A stretch of DNA of 64,000 nt, taken from NCBI RefSeq assembly GCF_002288925.2, contig NW_022098076.1, forward strand, positions 70,377,004 through 70,441,003. The letters run 5' to 3'. Position 1 is the first letter of the stretch; every line of letters starts with the position of its first letter. This DNA is from Delphinapterus leucas (taxonomy: Eukaryota; Chordata; Mammalia; Artiodactyla; Monodontidae). Position numbers and translations under genes: made by a program. Below, one piece after another: positions 14,420 to 27,360 of this stretch. The notes under the pieces were generated by a model. The model had not been told where the DNA came from and did no database searches. It saw nothing but the letters and a program-made list of their open reading frames with translations.

Positions 14420-14665
14420 AAGTAATAGCATTTAATGAGTGATTAATTTAAACCAGGCACTGTTTTATAGACTCATTCAATCTTCATAGCCAATTTATGA
14501 ATGATATTAATATTCCTATTGTATAATGAAGAAAGTGAAGCTCAGATAATATAAGGAACTTCCCCAAGGTCACACATCTAAAAAATGGTAGAACCTGACT
14601 TTGAACTCAGGAAATTGAATTCCAAAGACAGCACACTTCACCACCATACTACATCGCCTCTCGTT
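14420..14665 (-). repeat. MIR SINE relic
   Basis: ACCAGGCACTGTTTTATAGA, then AAGTGAAGCTCAGATAATA and CCCCAAGGTCACACATCT in order form a long MIR complement. Confidence 0.75.
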
Positions 14666-14833
14666 AATTGGCTGTGATAATTATTAAAAAATCATCAAAA
14701 CAAATGTGAAAACATGCTTCAAAGTGATAGTACGGTGACTCAACCAAAGACTCAAGGAGGAAAAAATACTTCATGTATATAGGAACAATCTAAAATAGAC
14801 GCTAGCTTATAAAACTGCAGTTTGGACCTTAGG

Positions 14834-14885
14834 TTCTCTTTCCCTCCCTCTTTCTCTCTCTGTCTCTCTCTTATTGATTTTTTTC
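14834..14885. repeat. Pyrimidine tract (TC-rich)
   Basis: CCCTCCCTCTTTCTCTCTCT-type low-complexity sequence. Confidence 0.8.
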
Positions 14886-15094
14886 CCCATAATTTGACCT
14901 TGCTCTGAACGACTGTACTAACTGGTCTTGATTATGCCCAAATGCCAAAGTGCCACTGTTGTATAAGTCAATTAACTCTATCACATTCCTTTTTTTTTTA
15001 GAGTTTAATTCTCTATTTACTTCATTAAAATAATTTGTTAGTAAGACATATCACTCATTTGACTTAAAAACATTTAAAGGCAAAATACCATATA

Positions 15095-15440
15095 ACTGAA
15101 AAAAAAAACTACAACTAAATTACATGACAGACGAATCTCATAAATATAATATTTAGCAAAAGAAGCCAGATGTAAAGAGGACATAGTGTATGATTCAATT
15201 TATACAAAGTACAAAAACAGGCAAACTGACCTATGTTGTTAGCATTCAAGGCAGTTGTTACCCTCAGAATGGAGCACAAGAAGTGTTTCTCGTTCTGATA
15301 CTATTCTGTTTCTTGATCTGGCTGATGATTACATAAATGTTTCATTTGGAGAAATTCACTGAGCTTTACACTTATGTTTTATGTATTTTTACACTATATA
15401 TGTTATATTTCAATCAAAACTTTACATGAAAAGGCAGTGC
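15095..15440 (+). mobile_element. Old L1M 3' end, sense
   Basis: Contains AAAGAAGCCAGATG, TATGATTCAATTTATA and TTTCTTGATCTGGCTGATG, ending TTATATTTCAATCAAAACTTT: an L1M-type 3' UTR. Confidence 0.7.
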
Positions 15441-15591
15441 TTTATCCAAAACAGTTGCTTTGCTAATTGTAATTTAGTACTACTTTCTCTCTTCCAAAAG
15501 ATACAATTAACTTGTTTCATAAAGAAAGCTAACAATATTTCCACATAACATTGTAAAGTTACTATTTTCCTAAATATGAGATGTTTTAAAA

Positions 15592-15895
15592 GTCAAATTT
15601 ATTGAGGTATAATTTATATACAGTACAATTCATTTTTTTAAACTGAATGACCATTTTTGACAAGCCCATACATTTGTGCAACCGTCACCACTATCAAGAT
15701 ACAGAACAGTTCCTTCATCTCCTCAAATTTCCTTATGACCTTTTGTTGTCCAACTCATCTCCCACCTCCCAGTTCCTGGCAATACTGATCGACTTCTGTC
15801 TCCATAGTTCTTCCTTTCCAAGAATGCCTTATAAATGGAATCCTATACTATGTATTCTTTTAAGTCTAGCGTCTTTCATTTAGCTTAATGTTTTT
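15592..15895 (-). mobile_element. Old L1M 3' end, left half (resumes at 18919-19110)
   Basis: TTATTGAGGTATAATTTATA and the following GTGCAACCGTCACCACTATC are the complement of an L1M 3' UTR. The element continues after the younger L1 at 18919-19110 (GAGATCCATCCATGTTTTGTG). Confidence 0.75.
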
Positions 15896-16732
15896 ATTTT
15901 TTAATAGACCTTTATTGGAGTATAATTGCTTCATAACATTGTGTTAGTTAATGTTGCATAACAAAGTGAATCAGCCATATGCATACACATGTCCCCATAT
16001 TGCTTCCCTCTTGAGCCTCCCTCCCACCCTCCCTATCCCACCCCTCTAGGTTGTGGCAAAGCACCAAGCTGATCTCCTGTGCCATGCTGCTGCTTCCCAC
16101 TAGCTAAATATTTTACATGGTAGTGTATATATGTCCCTGCTACTCTCACTTCGCCCCAGCTTTGCCCTCCCACCCCATGTCCTCAAGTCCATTTTCTATG
16201 TCTACCTCTTTATTCCTGCCCTGAAACTAGGTTCATCAGTACCATTTTTTTTTTTTTTAGATTCCATACATATGTGTTAGCACACAGTACTTGTTTTTCT
16301 CTTTCTGACTTACTTCACTCTGTATGACAGACTCTAGGTCCATCCACCTCACTACAAATAACTCAATTTCATTTCTTTTTATGGCTGAGTAATATTCCAT
16401 TGTATATATGTGCCACATCTTCTTTATCCATTCATCTGTCGATGGACATTTAGGCTGGTACCATGTCCTGGCTATTGTAAATAGTGCTGCAATGAACATT
16501 GTGGTACATGTCTCTTTTTGAATTATGGTTTTCTTAGGATATATGTCCAGTAGTGGGATTGCTGGGTCATATGGTAGTTCTATTTTTAGTTTTTTAAGGA
16601 CCTCCATACTTTTTCCCATAGTGGTTGTATCAATTTACATTCCCACTTATTTTTATATTCTTCCTAACCTATCTGTTAGTTTCCTAGTCTAATTTTATTT
16701 TTTACTTTGTTACTGCTTTTTGTTTTTTTTTC

Positions 16733-17005
16733 TTTTGCTGCCTCAGGCAGCTTGTGGGATATTGGTTCACGAGCCCGGGGTCAGGCCGAAGTTCCTGCAC
16801 TGGAAGCTCCGAGTCTGAACGACTGGCCTCACAGAGAACCTCAGACCCCAGGGAATATTCATCGGAGTGAGGTCTCATGGATTTACTCATCTCAGCACCA
16901 AGACCCAGCTCTACCCAATAGCCTACAAACCCCAGTGTTGGAAGCCTCAGGCCAAACAACCAGTAAGACAGGAACACAATCTCACTCATTCAAAAAAACA
17001 AAAAA
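16733..17005 (+). promoter_or_regulatory. L1 5' UTR remnant
   Basis: A GC-rich stretch immediately before L1 ORF1, in the inverted part of the insertion. L1 5' UTRs carry an internal Pol II promoter; whether this fragment is active is unknown. It would drive transcription antisense to ERBB4. Confidence 0.6.
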
Positions 17006-17905
17006 ATGAGATGGCAAAAAAATATGTCACAGATGAAGGAGCAAGGTAAAAACCTACAAGACCAAATAAATGAAGAGGAAATAGGCAGTCTACCTGAAAA
17101 AGAATTCAGAGTAATGATAGTAAAGAAGACCCAGAATCTTGGAAATGGAATGGAGGCATGGACTGAGAAAATACAAGAAATGTTTAACAAAAATCTAGAT
17201 GAACTACAGAACAAACAAACAGAGATGAACAACACAATAACGGAAATGAAAAATACACTAGAAGGAATCAGTAACAGAATAACTGAGGCAGAAGAACTAA
17301 TAAGTGAGCTGGAAGACAAAATGGTGGAAATAACTGCCAAGGAGCAGAATAAAGAAAAAGGAATGAAAAGAATTGAGGACAGTCTCAGAGACCTCTGGGA
17401 CAACACTAAATGCACCAACATTTGAATTATAGGGGTCCCAGAAGAAGAAGAGAAAAAGAAAGGGTCTGAGAAAATAGTTGAAGAGATTATAGTGGAAAAT
17501 TTCCCTAACATGGGAAAGGAAATAGTCACCCAAGTCCAGGAAGCACAGAGAGTCCCATACAGATAAACTCTAGGAAAAACACACCAAGACACATATTAAT
17601 CAAACTAACAAAAATTAAATTCAAAGAAAAAATATTAAAAGCAGCGAGGGAAAAACAAAATATAACATACAAAGGAATCCCCATAAGGTTATCAGCTGAT
17701 TTTTCAGCAGAAACTCTGCAAGCCAGAAGGGAGTGGCAGGATATAATTAAAGTGATGAAAGGGAAAAACCTACAACCAAGATTACTCTAACCAGCAAGGA
17801 TCTCATTCAGATTCGATGAAGAAGTCATCAGACAAGCAAAAGATAAGAGAATTTAGCACCACCAAACCAGCTTTACAACAAATGCTAAAGAAACTTCTCT
17901 AGGTA
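17006..17905 (+). pseudogene. L1 ORF1 (broken)
   Basis: Opens with ATG at 17006 and reads 139 codons of lysine/glutamate-rich coiled coil (heptad-like segment around residues 50-120) before a stop at 17423-17425. Homology then continues (VPEEEEKK..., ENFPNMGKE) to about 17905 with further stops. ORF1p is the L1 RNA-binding trimer. This copy cannot make a full protein. Confidence 0.85.
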
Positions 17906-17960
17906 GGAAACACAAGAGAAGAAAAAGACCCACAAAAACAAACCCAGAACAATTAAGAAA

Positions 17961-18918
17961 ATGGTAAGAGGGACATGCATATCAATAATAACCTTAAATA
18001 TAAATGGATTAAATGCCCCAACCAAAAGACACAGACCGGCTGAATGGATACAAAAACAAGACCCATATATATGCTGTCTACAAGAGACCCACTTCACACC
18101 TAGGGACACATACAGACTGAAAGTGAGGGGATGGAAAAAAGATATTCCATGCAAATGGAAATCAGAAGAAAGCTGGAGTAGCAATACTTGTATCAGGTAA
18201 AATGGACTTTAAAATAAAGACTGTTACAAGAGATAAGGAGGGACACTACATAATGATCAAAGGATCAATCCAAGAAGAAGATATAACAATTATAAATGCT
18301 TATGAACCCAACATAGGAGCATCTCAATACATAAGGCAAATGCTAACAACCATGAAAGGAGAAATCGACAGTAACACAATAATAGTAGGGGACTTTAATA
18401 CACCACTTATACCAATGGACAGATCATCCAAACAGAAAATTAATAAGGAAACACAAGCTTTAAATGACACAATAGACCAGATAGATCTAATTGATATTTA
18501 TAGAACATTCCACCCAAAAGTGGCAGAATACACTTTCTTCTCAAGTGCACATGGAACATTCTCCAGGATAGATCACATCTGGGGTCACAAATCAAGACTC
18601 AGTAAATTTAAGAAAATTGATATTGTATCAAGCATCTTTTCTGCCCACAACGCTATGAGATTGGAAACCAATTACAGGAAAAAAACTGTAAAAAACACAA
18701 ATACATGGAAGCTAAATAGTGTGCTACGAAATAACCAAGAGATCACTGAAGAAATCAAAGAAGAAATAAAAAAATACACAGAAACAAATGACAATGAAAA
18801 TACGATGGCTCAAAACCTATGGGACACAGCAAAAGCATTTCTAAGAGGGACGTTTATAGCAATACAATCTTACATCAAGAAACAAGAAAAATCTCAAATA
18901 AACAATCTAACACTACAC
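17961..18918 (+). pseudogene. L1 ORF2 endonuclease part (broken)
   Basis: Starts ATG at 17961, about 55 nt after the end of the ORF1 homology, with NINGLNAPTKRHR and the QETH motif. It hits a stop at 18198-18200 and resumes in another frame from 18202 with GDFNTPL and SRIDHIW motifs of an apurinic-type endonuclease. It ends where the insertion ends, before the reverse transcriptase. Confidence 0.85.
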
Positions 18919-19594
18919 TTAGCTTAATGTTTTTGAGATCCATCCATGTTTTGTGTAAGTCAGCAGTTTGTTCCTTTCTGTTGCTGAGTAATGTTACAAT
19001 GTATAGATATACCACAGTTAAAAAACATTTGAGTAATTTCCAGGTTCTGGTGATTTTGAATAAAACCACTACAAACATTTATGTATAGGTTTTTGTATAA
19101 ACATTAGTGAAATATTTTGTTTTTTAATTCTAACTTGTAATTTCACCTGCACAAAATATTTTCTACACTGCCTTTAGCCTAGAGTAATTCTTATGCCTAG
19201 GGAATATACCAACCAGTTCAAAATAACATAAAATCAGAAATTGAATCAAGTAACAAGCACCTGCAAATTCTGCAAATTACACTCTTAAAAATATTTTTTG
19301 CAGTCATCTACATAATTAAGAACATAAATACTATTAAAGCTTTAGATTAATATTTAAAATATGTTTAAATTTTACAAAATTAAAAATCAATGATATTACT
19401 AATTTGGATTCTACAATCATAATGAAAAAGGAAGAAGAGGTAAGAAATGTGGCTTGAAAAGTAAAGGGTTACATGCCTCTTTCACAACTCCCTGATTTAA
19501 CGTATTATAAATTTCACCCAACTGGTTAGTACTTTTTTATCCATGATAACTGGGAAAGGATTTGAGTGACAAAATGGAAACATGGTAGATGTTA

Positions 19595-19791
<197 letters not shown>

Positions 19792-19836
19792 CTATCCATC
19801 AGGCCGATGCAGTCTTCAATACTTGAGCCTATGCAC
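19792..19836 (-). CDS. ERBB4: ERBB4 alternative exon JM-b (45 bp), non-cleavable stalk
   Basis: Reads CIGSSIEDCIGLMD followed by a split Arg, which is the JM-b juxtamembrane segment of ERBB4. The acceptor is TTCTGCAG at 19837-19844; the donor is GTACTT at 19786-19791. It enters and leaves in phase 2, as JM-a does. In the known biology, JM-b replaces the JM-a stalk and gives a receptor that resists ADAM17 shedding, so no intracellular-domain fragment is released; it is prominent in heart muscle. It lies upstream of JM-a in the transcript, 121 nt away. At 45 bp it is easily missed by ORF searches. Confidence 0.95.
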
Positions 19837-21599
19837 CTGCAGAAGATCCAAATTTTAAAAATACAAGGAAAGAAAAATTAGTCATTTTTAAAAAGAAGAT
19901 ATAAGACAAATACCGATGGTGTCAAACTCTTAATTATTGTTAATAGACAATTTTTGAATATCATGAATTTAAAGCTAGTGAGAAGGTTATGTACTTGATG
20001 GATACCCAGAAATAAATTGTAAATACTACACAAATGGAATGCAAAGAAACAAGTCCACAGTAAAGGAAACTGTACTCTGTTTCTGTGGATAATTTCCAAG
20101 CACATATTGCTCATTTCTAATACTTTACATTCATTTGAATCATTGGTGATATTACGTCTTGATGAATAACTTGATATTTCAATGGCTATAATTGGTTTCA
20201 TGTATACAGTTTCTTCTAAAAGGCTTTAAGCTGAAGTAAAAAACAGAATCAATAAAAAAGAAAACATGAGCTATTCAATATAATATAATAAACTGATGCT
20301 TAATACTCATTATTAAAGATTGATTTTAGCAGAAAATGAGTTAATGTGCTTTAACGTTATTCTCGTGGATACTTTACACAATCACATTATTCCATTCCTT
20401 GGTTGTGACTGTCTTTAAAACATACTTATCTTTAAACATGAATTCATTTAACAAGCAAATTAACTGGTTTCACCATACTGCAGTTTATCTTGGTACTTGC
20501 TTTTAAAAAAGCAGTGCCATAACAGTCAAGTGAAAACAGGTTTTTAAACTGCCATAATATCTAACTCAAACAATAAAAAATAAGTAAATACTCCCCAAGG
20601 AAATGAATAACTTGAGACTCAGGTAAGTAAAGAATCCACAGAGGTTAACATTTAAGTAAAATTATATAAGTACACAGAATTCTGATTTTGAAGTATTATA
20701 GAAATATTTCTTCCATCTACCAATAAATTTGAATTGTATTTCTTTCCCTTTTCTCTCATTAAACACATATAGCTGCAGTGCAGTATCAAGATTCCTTGTA
20801 CAGCTATGATTTATTGAACAGTCTAATTCTTCTGGTAATATTTTTTCCAAATTCTAATTTCTAAAACTGAAAAAGAAGTTGAAGTTAAAATCATTATGTA
20901 ATGAAGTAATAAGGTGCTCTTGTATAAGGCCAGACTGTCCATTATATCTTTAGAAAACTCTGTAACACGTAAATAAATATAACTATGTATAATACTAATT
21001 AAGTCACTATTTTCCTCCTTCATCAGTATCAGTTATAATATTCCTACTAGGTGGAAAATTATTTTTCTTTTGAGGATTGGCTTTGAGTGGCTTAGAAAAA
21101 TATTAATGTACAGAAATACATGAAATACACTGTGAAAAAGGCTTTTAAAAAAAGCAAATAAGAAATTTAAATAAAAATATAGAGCACATAGCATTGAATT
21201 GGTTCCAAAATTCATAATCAAAACCATTTCTAAAAATAAAAAACAATTAGTATAAAAGTTTGCAAATTGTCTTACATGGTTTTCTTCTATTCCAAAGGAC
21301 TTATTTTTTTCTAGTTTCCAGTTATACCTTCTTCAAAATGCTTTCTTAAAATACAGTAGTGCCATTTTTGTAAAATTAATAGTCTACTTCTTACTTCCAA
21401 ATGATAATCTGAAAGCTATGGTTAGTTTGTAATCTGTATTTATTATAACCTTTGTAAGATAAATGTATTTGAAAGTAAGCTTTAACTTGAGGGGAAAGTT
21501 AAAGAGTGAATAATGAAAGATCTTCATTCATCCATTAAAAAAAAAAAACTCCGTCACATGCCTACTAAGTGTTCCTACTATTCTAGGAGCTGGGGGGAG

Positions 21600-22740
21600 A
21601 AAAAAGATGAATTAGACATTTTCCTATTTTTAATGAGCTCAAACTTTAATGAAGGAGACAGATGCATAAACATATGTGTATTGTACAATATGATAAATAT
21701 AATGAGGAACACGAACCAGTGACTTAGGAGAGCGTGGAGGAGGGACACAGAGTTTCAGAAGGTTGGGGTCACACCCTCGGAGAAGTTAGAAAACTGAAGT
21801 TCAGAGTTCAGAGTCCTGATAACCAGGGTTGGGGTGGCAATAATTTCTAAGGGGTAAGAAACAGCAGGAGCAAAAGCATCGATCTGAGGAAGGGTAGAGA
21901 GTATACGAACAGCTACAAATAATTCTGAATAGTTAGAGAACAACATATGAGGCAACAGGGAGAAGGAAAAAAAGAAGCTAGATCACTAGAAAGGAACCAG
22001 AACTGAAGACTGTCTGCTTAGGAACAAACAATGGGAAACCACTGCAGGGTTTTAAAGAAGTTGTGAAATTGCTAGATGTGTGTTATACATTGATCTCTTT
22101 GCCCACTGAAGGCTAGTCAGCTGGGAGCCAGACAGATTCCTTTGGCACAGAGACTGTTTTAGTCTCTGTAAGAGATGATGAAGGATTAAACTAGGGAAAC
22201 AGTAATTAGGATAGAGGCAGAGTTGGATTTAAGGAATACCTTGAAACGTATGCGGGAAAAAAAAAAACAAAAAAACAGTAGTTGGTGGCTGATTTGATGA
22301 TGGAAGAGGAAAGATCAGAGGAGTTAAAGATGACTCATACTGAGAATAGTGGTACCATCAGTGAGAGAATGCAAGAGGAGGAATACCTTCCTCTGTGTGT
22401 GTGTGTGTTCCGGAAGCAGGCTTGATAGTTTCAGTCTTAGGTATCTAAAGTTTAGTGTGGTTTTCCTACATCTAGGTAGAAATGTTCCTCAGCATCTGGA
22501 AAGATGAGTCTGGTGGAGGGGACGGTGTGGGGGGAGGAGAGGGAAGCAGGAGGCACAGGTACAATGATCCAGTTTTGAAACATCATACAGGAGAAGGCTG
22601 AAATCATGTAAGTGGATGTGATGGCTGAAGAAGGATCTATAAAGTGAGAAAAGCAGAGACTGAGACTGAAACTCCAATAATTAGTAAATGACATAAGATG
22701 AGCTCATAAGCCAGAAACATAGGAAAATATGTTTGAGTAA
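21600..22740. repeat. Ancient purine-rich interspersed repeat (unassigned)
   Basis: Phrases such as GGGAAACCACTGCAGGGTTT and GTTAAAGATGACTCATACTG recall a widespread old mammalian repeat. It is less AT-rich than the flanks. A related stretch occurs at 44845-45330. Confidence 0.4.
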
Positions 22741-23736
22741 AATCAATTAATTGCAGTGTCATGGAAGCCAAATCATGAAAAAACTTCAGGAAATGGATGA
22801 TCATCAATCGTTGTCAAGTGCAAGAGAGGTCTATTCAAAGAACTACTAAGAGTATGTTAGTTGTCATAGTCAAGATCACTAGAATTTAGGTTGCTGTGAG
22901 TTGAGAAGCAAATTGCAAATAAGAGAATAGAAGCAAGGGAAAAGGGAAGAGCTACTGAGGGGGTGGGGTGTGAGGTCAAGAAAGTTTGTCTAGGAGATTT
23001 TGTAGGATATTTGAGATTTAAAGGTATTTATAAGTTGAGGATAAAACAAGAATGGAAGACAGAATAAGAGTGTGGTCCCATTTTTTGTAAATACAAATCA
23101 CTGTGTATTTAAAGATGTATATTCTATTTCAACTCTTTGTACTTGACATAAGCAAATAATTAGCACATGCAATTTATGTAGATTCAGGAAAATCAAAGAA
23201 TAATGGAAACATTAAACTTTTGAAGAGTCAAAATCCTAAATAAGAGACTGAATAAAGATGTGAAATAATACAAGTCTCTAGATAATTAGTGTTCTAAAGT
23301 AGAAACTTTACAGAAAGTTCAGAAAGAGAAACTGTAACATGTTAATATAATATATTAAAAAAACTGGAATTCCAAATATTGAGCTGTGTTTAACATTTGC
23401 TTGTACTTACTGATTTATGAACACCTTGATATACCCATACAAGTAACATAGTTGAGATATTTTGACAAAATCTTCTCTGAATTTTGAAATTAAAATGGAA
23501 AAATATTTTAAAATTTCATTACAGAAGTTATCGACAATAATTCCACAAGCAGCCCTTCTTTTGTTCTCTCCAGCAATGGAAATTCTTTCATTACATACAG
23601 TTAAAAATATAAAAAGAATTGATAAGAAAAATATTAAGGCATATAGAAAATTTAATAGTATCAAATCATGATTCTAATATTACTAAAAACTTTTAATGAA
23701 TTTTTTAAAGATGCCCTATTAAAAATAAATATCCCA

Positions 23737-23950
23737 GGGCTTCCCTGGTGACGCAGTGGTTGAGAGTCCGCCTGCTGATGCAGGGGACACGGGTTCGTGC
23801 CCCGGTCCGGGAGGATCCCACATGCCGTGGAGCAGCTGGGCCCATGAGCCACGGCCACTGGGCCTGTGCGTCCGGAGCCTGTGCTCCGCAACGGGAGAGG
23901 CCACAGCAGTGAGAGGCCTGCTTACCGCAAAGAAGAAAAAAAAAAAAAAA
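23737..23950 (+). mobile_element. CHR SINE (short, CHR-2-like)
   Basis: Starts GGGCTTCCCTGGTG, has a tRNA-like head with B-box GGTTCGTGCC, a GC-rich body and an A-rich tail. It is flanked by a short duplication ATCCCAG (23731-23737 and 23950-23956), which extends into A-rich sequence. It is antisense to ERBB4. CHR SINEs are tRNA-Glu-derived elements of cetaceans, hippos and ruminants. Open frames through this copy are repeat artefacts. Confidence 0.93.
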
Positions 23951-24194
23951 TCCCAGTTCACGTCTCCAAACAAAAATTAAATTGACATTCGTCATGGACG
24001 TAAGTGATATTAGTAAAGAAACTATGATCTTTGCCCTTACGACTACTCAACTGTACACTAAATTTAGTTTACATGTCCTCTTTTAAAATTTCTACCTTGC
24101 TAATTTCAAATATGAATATCATTTCTAAGTTTTAAATTCTTGCTAATCATTTCAAAATACAGGGGGATCTCTGATGAAAGGATATAAATTGTAA

Positions 24195-24325
24195 GAATAA
24201 AAATTCACTGGACTGTGACTTCCTAGTGATCAAGAGCTGTGTTTTGCTTATTTCTGAACTTAGCTATCACTGTATCTGATACACAACAGGTGTTCAATAT
24301 AACAAAGTTGAAGAATGAATGAAAT
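24195..24325 (+). repeat. L2 tail-like relic
   Basis: ACACAACAGGTGTTCAATAT followed by GAATGAATGAAATGAG resembles the end of L2 elements. Confidence 0.5.
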
Positions 24326-26982
24326 GAGAAAGGCTGCTAAAATAAAAGTTCTCTAGTCAAGGCAAGAAGAGACAATGTTATTTTTTTTTCCTCTAGGAAT
24401 ATTAGTGAGACTCTCCTGATAGGTACTAGCTAAATGGATCACCTATTTTAAAAACATCTAAAGAACTTATTAGAGTCAATACATCTAATGTACTTTTAGA
24501 GTGGTAAAAGGGCTTTTAAGGTATTACATGATAATTTTACTTTCAGATGATCATTAAACAGTATTCAAAGTAAGAACTTCCTTCTGAAAAATGATTTGAA
24601 AGACTATTTCCATTAACTTGGTTCTTGAATTATCCAGCTGACATAATATTGGCATATAAAAGAAAAGCTGTTTTCCAATGGAGTTGGCATGGTGAGCTCA
24701 CGCTTACTGATAGGTCATTTATTATGTATGTTTAGGAATAAAAATAGTCACTTGTCCCATCATGCCTACTGCCCCTATGATCTTCCTAGGGAAAGATTCT
24801 ATCTCTACATGCTCAATTTGAAAGGAAGGGACTGAATGCATAGAGCACCTCATTGCTTCATTGAAAGAATCTCAAAGCACAGTGTTGCACTGCAGTAGTG
24901 TACAGAGGAGGGCTTAAGCATTTAGAAATGCCCAAATCCTAAATTCCATTCTGAGGCTGAGGCCACAGAACTCTTAGGAAGTGAGTGAACCTGGACAATG
25001 CGGACGCTGTTAGAAAAAGGATGGCAGGAAGATAAATGGAAACAAAGACAAGAAACTGACAGGATTAAGTCAGTCATTACAGAATCCATTTACCTTAGAA
25101 GATGCCAGGGAGTACACTAGTCAAATTCTGTCTCACCATCATTCTGCACCAGTGAATTTAAAGTCATCATTTTATTTACTAGGGTTCCCAAGTGATCTGG
25201 TCAGGTTTGTTTCCTGTTACACCTTCATCCTCCCTTTTGGTTGACATCCAACTTTTGTTACTGTGGTAAATTGATCTATTTGTTGTCCCTCCTTCTACTT
25301 TCCCCCCACTATATATCTTTTCTTTTATTATACAATCATGATTTAAAAGGACTGAGAGGAAGACACACCAGCCATACATCCAGACTATGTACAGCTCTGT
25401 GATCTCACTTTCATTTCCCTAATGGCTTTGTTGTAATTAGATTTGCAAAAACAGCAAAAGGTCTCATTTTGAATGGCAACAGCTGTTGACATCAACATTA
25501 CATTGAATAATGTTTGTTTAATTTTAGATGCAAAACAATAAAACCCTCTTGTGGATGATTATTTTAGCAGGCAACGTTTTCCCTTTCTGTTGCTGACCCT
25601 TCTGCTCCAGCAATACTAGTATCTTCATGAAATACCCTTAACTGAAGTGTGCCCAAAACTCGCCAGGGGAGCAGCTTGTTCCTTCTAATTTCCTTGAAGC
25701 AGAGTGTCTATTTCAGTATCCTCAAACCAGTGAGGTGGCATTAGCTCTTCCAAGCTGCATTTGAATGGCAGCATATTACTTTACCTTTTGAGGATCTGCC
25801 ACTTCACAGAGTGAATTAAGCTGATTTCTTGACCTGCAGGAAATTGTAGCAGCATCTGCAAATTGATGTCCTCCTGGCAGAAAATGATGTGGCTTGCTTA
25901 ACTTCTTCAATATCCCCTAACAGCCAGCCCTTACTCTGGCAGAAAATCTCTTTATGGAATCTCATACTTTCCTGCCAGATCTAAAGCACCCAAGATGATT
26001 CTCCACAAGTGTCTCTGTGGGTTTGTATGTGTGTGTGCACATGTGTGTGGGCACTCACAAGGGAGAAGAGGTTTTTTGGACAGAAGGAGGACAGAGCATG
26101 TGAAACTGCCCTTGATTCTAAATTTATTCTCCTTCTACAGGAAAGAGAAGGAAAAGTCCTTATTAAAAGAGATTTGCTGTCTTTTAAAGAAATAGTTGTT
26201 GGGATTTGTTCAATGAAGTGACATTATTTCTTTTATAGTTCAGTGCTTTTCTTCTTTCTGTAATATGTCTTTGTTACTCAACTGTTATCAGTATCAAAAG
26301 TAGTCTAATTATTATTCATTTTACAATGCATCCTTTTGAAAAGTAGAAAAATGTGTACCCATCTTTGAATTGTCCTATATCGGTTGAAGAAACACTAGGT
26401 TGTAGGTTAACCTATAATAGAATCACCTTCACAAAATGTACTTGTATTTTTATTCAAATACATATCACTAGGTTCCTTTTTTTTTTCTTTTTTTTTTTTA
26501 CCATCACTGCTTTTGCTTATATTTTGTTGAAGGAGTAATACAAGGCAGCATTTATCAAAAAGAGACCTTCACTTTAAGGTGATTGTAACAACAAAGAAAC
26601 AGAAAATCTCTGTTAAAGATTTATTAAGCGTGAATCTCAAAAGTACAATTACTTGTCTTTTCTGATATCTTTAATCCTCAGTAAAATTTGGAAGAATTTC
26701 TACACTCCATACAAAGTATACCTGATACCAGCTTCATGAAGGTGTCAATAGAAGTTACAGGAAAATGTTCAACAGAACTATTTTAGAGGGTATAAATTCG
26801 ATTCCATAAAGCATTCTTATAGAAAGGAGTTCTCTTAAAATCAACACATTATATAAACACGAATAGAATTTTGCATAAGAATATTATGTATTCAGTAGAC
26901 TGTGTCAGGGATAAAATGCATGTATGCACCTCTTGATTAGTAATACACACATGATTAAGCTTTGGACCAGTAAAGTTGCTTA

Positions 26983-27360
<378 letters not shown>

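Larger units (their letters stand above)
15896..18918 (-). mobile_element. Three-kilobase L1 with large 5' inversion
   Basis: 15896-16646 is antisense L1 3' UTR and ORF2 end (a minus-strand frame at 16257-16619 is the ORF2 C-terminus). 16733-18918 is sense L1: 5' UTR, ORF1 and the endonuclease part of ORF2. A 16-bp perfect duplication TTAGCTTAATGTTTTT lies at 15880-15895 and 18919-18934. The middle of ORF2 is missing. The structure fits twin priming with deletion. The target was an older antisense L1. Confidence 0.92.

Noticed and set aside
16707..17009. Open frame of 100 codons on the plus strand
   Set aside because: It lies in L1 5' UTR sequence and its junction; no protein family is recognised and it ends at L1 ORF1.
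23737..23810. Possible tRNA gene at the SINE heads
   Set aside because: A/B-box-like sequence is present, but it is the tRNA-derived head of CHR SINEs, with no full cloverleaf.
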